A stretch of 64,000 bases of DNA from Dysidea avara (Eukaryota > Porifera > Demospongiae > Dictyoceratida > Dysideidae), in NCBI RefSeq assembly GCF_963678975.1, contig NC_089281.1, forward strand, positions 24,904,765-24,968,764. The letters run 5' to 3'. The notes below the pieces were generated by a model. That model saw only the letters and a program-made list of their open reading frames with translations, ran no database searches and was not told the DNA's origin. Numbering within the stretch: position 1 is the first letter of the stretch; every line of letters begins with the position of its first letter. This document shows, in pieces, positions 62,001 through 64,000 of this stretch. The translations under genes and the position numbers were made by a program.

Positions 62001-62821
62001 CTGACTATCAGAAAGATAAAGATAAAATGGCTTCACTGCAGAAGCATGTTGCCTTGTTGGAAGAAGATGTGAGGAAGGAAAAGGACAGAACAGCCGGTAA
62101 TTTATTATAGCAATATCACCATGTCATTGACACTGCACATGTTTGCCTTAGTACTCATGGGTGGTGTACATGCACAAAAGAAAGAGATTGGTAAACTGGA
62201 AAGAGAAAAAGAAGCACTATCACAGAAACACTCAACAGATCCTGAGATTGTAAAGTATGTTGCTACATTATAAACCTCTTGTTGTCCTGTGAATAAATAG
62301 ACTACAGAAAGAATTGGAGAAATACAGGGAAAACTGTGAAGACACCAAATGTGAACAATTAAGTACAGAACTATCACAATTACATGAGAAATACTACTGT
62401 CAGCAGCTGGAACAAAAGTCACGTCAACATTACGAGAAACAGAAGGAGGACAGACTGGGAAAAAATGGACTCATAGCTCACTACAATCCTTACAAAAAGC
62501 AGCGGGGAAGTACCCAGCATGTAGTGGAAGAGCCCGATGATCTTTTAATGTCAGTTGAGGATGAATGGTTTGAAGCAATGGTGGCTGAAGAATGGGACAA
62601 CATGGATATTGAAAATGATTTCAATACTAGTGAAAGTATTGAATGTAACAAGTCTAACAATTATTTATCAAGTGCTAAAATAAGAGACGTCAAGAATAGG
62701 ATTGTTGAAGAAAAAGATGCAAGACTTGTCCCAAGGTAAAATTTGGTTTATCTCATTGATAGTGTAGTACATGTCTTGTAGGGTAATCAAGAAACCAAAA
62801 AAGGTCAGATTTCATTACTGA
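59073..62821 (+). CDS. Coiled-coil protein, CCDC172-like
   Basis: Exons: 59073-59154, 59216-59418, 59461-59492, 59852-59985, 61995-62096, 62152-62254, 62301-62735, 62782-62821; in phase, 376 residues. Almost entirely helical with heptad character to about residue 265. The order of blocks recalls vertebrate CCDC172 (MSxLxxLFxxx start, FxxEY then KKRxEE, then LxxLEKEL-type helices), a poorly characterised protein reported in sperm; the similarity is weak and from memory. A C-terminal acidic patch (VEDEWFEAMVAEEWDNMDIE) and a basic end (RVIKKPKKVRFHY) are not part of that family as I know it. The third exon uses a weak GTGCTC donor. Intron 4 (2.0 kb) holds two MITEs. Confidence 0.7.
60259..60461. 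mobile_element. MITE with TA duplication (CAGTATAGCCTAAATATTT ends)
   Basis: 203 bp; left CAGTATAGCCTAAATATTTT, right end reverse-complemented CCGTATAGTCTAAATATTTC; TA on both sides (60257-60258, 60462-60463). GAGGGG follows in both arms. Confidence 0.75.
61547..61966. mobile_element. MITE with TA duplication (CAGTCGAACCTCTCTAATC ends)
   Basis: 420 bp; left CAGTCGAACCTCTCTAATCT, right end reverse-complemented CAGTCAAACCTCTCTAATCC; TA on both sides (61545-61546, 61967-61968). Several internal TCCAACA repeats. Same end type as 22895-23071. Ends 28 nt before an exon. Confidence 0.85.
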
Positions 62822-62848
62822 CTAAAAATTATATATTGGCATTAAAAC

Positions 62849-62854
62849 AATAAA
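62849..62854 (+). terminator. Polyadenylation signal of the CCDC172-like gene
   Basis: AATAAA 28 nt after the stop codon, within the 88-bp gap before the convergent DOK-like gene. Confidence 0.6.
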
Positions 62855-62909
62855 TGTATTTGTGTAAAACAATCAACAAATAATTAATGTTTAGTGTGTA
62901 TGTGTGTGA

Positions 62910-64000
62910 TTAGTTAAATTTTTGGTTTATCAGGTCAGCCCAAATATCATCATCTCCTCCAGTCTCAAGGTATTGTCCAAAGTCCTCAACATCCACCAGA
63001 GGATTGAATACCGTATCATCGTCATCATCACCAAAACTGAATGCAGTTGTTGTAGTTGTGCCATCATGGGAGGCACTGTAGGCTGCAGGAAAAGTAGATG
63101 CATTAGAATAGTCACGTTCTGGTTCTGGTGGAACTTCATAATCTCGATCCACGTTCCCAAATGGTGAACTTACTACGTTACCACTGTTTGAAAACGGATC
63201 ATCAGAAAATTGTCCCAAATCATCTGATGCAAAAGATGCTGATGTTGGCATATCTGAAGATGGTGACATTGAGGTGGGTGAGGTAGAAAAACCAGCACCA
63301 GAAGATGGTGACATTGGAATATCATAATCCCCATCAACTCTCTTTGTATCCTGACGACTGTCTTGCTTCCCAAAAAGTTGTGTACTAGTTTGTACTGGCT
63401 CCTGTACTTCAGCAATTGGTTGTTGGGTCTGCTGTGTTGATACTGACTGAAGCATGGGGGTATCATATACATTACTGCCAACAGGAGTGTCATTGCTAAT
63501 TCTACGAAAAGTTCCAGCCTTTATTCCAGTCGTAGTCGCTATGGTCCCTTCAGGGCTACCGTGTGATGTAATTGAGCCTCTTTTCTTTTTCTTTTTTGAC
63601 TTATCAACAACAGCATATTCAGCATTTGGATTAAAACTTTCTGGAGCCTCATGTGGTGTTTTTGGCTGGCTTGTGGTAGCACTTTGATTATGCAATGACT
63701 TGCTCTGTTTCACACTGTCTGCTTGCGCTGCCTTCTTTTTGGAGCCAAGGTATTGTATATTCCCATGTATTTGGGTGAATATCTGATGGCCTTGGGTAGT
63801 TAGATACACCAGTTTTCCTTGGCCAGTTTTGCTTGCTCTTCCTGTCTCCATGCTAAACTTGCCTGTTGATTTACCATATTTCTTCAAATATTTGTAATCC
63901 CAATCTGCAACTTCAACCCCACTGTCAGGCTTGACCAGTTTTACACCATCCGAAGCAACTACTAGGGAGTACTTTCCTTCTAATTGTAATCTGTCACTTG
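62910..64000 (-). CDS. DOK-like docking protein, C-terminal part (5' partial)
   Basis: Adaptor that binds phosphotyrosine receptors and recruits SH2 proteins at the membrane. One open exon runs off the right edge, giving about 363 residues. It starts inside an IRS-type PTB domain: LEGKYSLVV, VADWDYKYLKKYGKSTGKFS, METGRASKTGQGKLVYLTTQ, which follows the DOK pattern [29 protein letters not shown]. A Ser/Pro/Gln-rich tail follows with tyrosines in NAEYAVVD, NVYDTPM, GDYDIPM and DRDYEVPPEPERDY; YxxP sites in DOK relatives recruit RasGAP, NCK or CRK. A lysine run (KSKKKKKRG) sits between the PTB domain and the tyrosines. The extreme C-terminus is acidic. A PH domain would be expected beyond the edge; this cannot be checked here. 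Convergent with the CCDC172-like gene. Confidence 0.82.
   Translation of the reverse strand, partial: SDRLQLEGKYSLVVASDGVKLVKPDSGVEVADWDYKYLKKYGKSTGKFSMETGRASKTGQGKLVYLTTQGHQIFTQIHGNIQYLGSKKKAAQADSVKQSKSLHNQSATTSQPKTPHEAPESFNPNAEYAVVDKSKKKKKRGSITSHGSPEGTIATTTGIKAGTFRRISNDTPVGSNVYDTPMLQSVSTQQTQQPIAEVQEPVQTSTQLFGKQDSRQDTKRVDGDYDIPMSPSSGAGFSTSPTSMSPSSDMPTSASFASDDLGQFSDDPFSNSGNVVSSPFGNVDRDYEVPPEPERDYSNASTFPAAYSASHDGTTTTTAFSFGDDDDDTVFNPLVDVEDFGQYLETGGDDDIWADLINQKFN

Noticed and set aside
62922..63687. Frames on both strands inside the DOK-like exon
   Set aside because: Shadows of the long DOK-like reading frame caused by its repetitive Ser/Asp-rich codons.

Overview
This is a eukaryotic, most likely early-branching metazoan window. 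The genes have many exons, the introns are AT-rich, and some introns are only about 47-53 nt long. Every gene family I recognise is an animal one: exocyst, Abraxas, RAP1GAP, PYROXD2, neuralized-type RING and DOK. A nuclear copy of mitochondrial large rRNA looks sponge-like, so a demosponge is my best guess, but this is inference. I rebuilt exon-intron structures by hand from splice sites and reading phase. All seven complete or partial protein models close in phase.

Layout. (1) 673-7882, minus: the N-terminal part of the exocyst subunit EXOC4/Sec8, running off the left edge. Its 4.7-kb second intron holds two decayed GPCR copies in inverted orientation. (2) 7942-11935, plus: an Abraxas/ABRO1-like inactive MPN protein, whose start codon lies 59 bp from that of EXOC4 (divergent promoter). 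(3) 12363-20922, plus: a 15-exon RAP1GAP joined in frame to a BTB-BACK module. (4) 22615-52805, minus: a 30-kb, 13-exon gene coding for a CCCH zinc finger, a long helical/PPR-like repeat region and a C-terminal SRI-like domain. Its introns are packed with repeats. (5) 53040-57174, plus: PYROXD2, a flavin oxidoreductase, with a 20-nt microexon and what appears to be an AT-AC intron. (6) 57275-58857, minus: a coiled-coil protein with a neuralized-type RING finger. (7) 59073-62821, plus: a coiled-coil protein resembling CCDC172. (8) 62910-64000, minus: the C-terminal part of a DOK-like docking protein with an IRS-type PTB domain and YxxP motifs, running off the right edge.

Gene order alternates between divergent pairs (EXOC4/Abraxas 59 bp, CCCH-SRI/PYROXD2 234 bp, RING/CCDC172-like 215 bp) and tight convergent pairs (PYROXD2/RING 100 bp, CCDC172-like/DOK 88 bp). 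I see no shared pathway linking the neighbours.

The rest is mobile DNA: MITEs with TA duplications (pogo/Tc1-like ends), near-perfect foldback elements, two elements with 7-bp target duplications, at least five copies of a 0.5-0.7-kb dispersed repeat (called R1 here), and two tRNA-derived SINEs. A short motif, GACTGYTCTATTAGAGTATC, recurs at more than a dozen places and sits in the SINE tail. One foldback element encloses the mitochondrial rRNA fragment.
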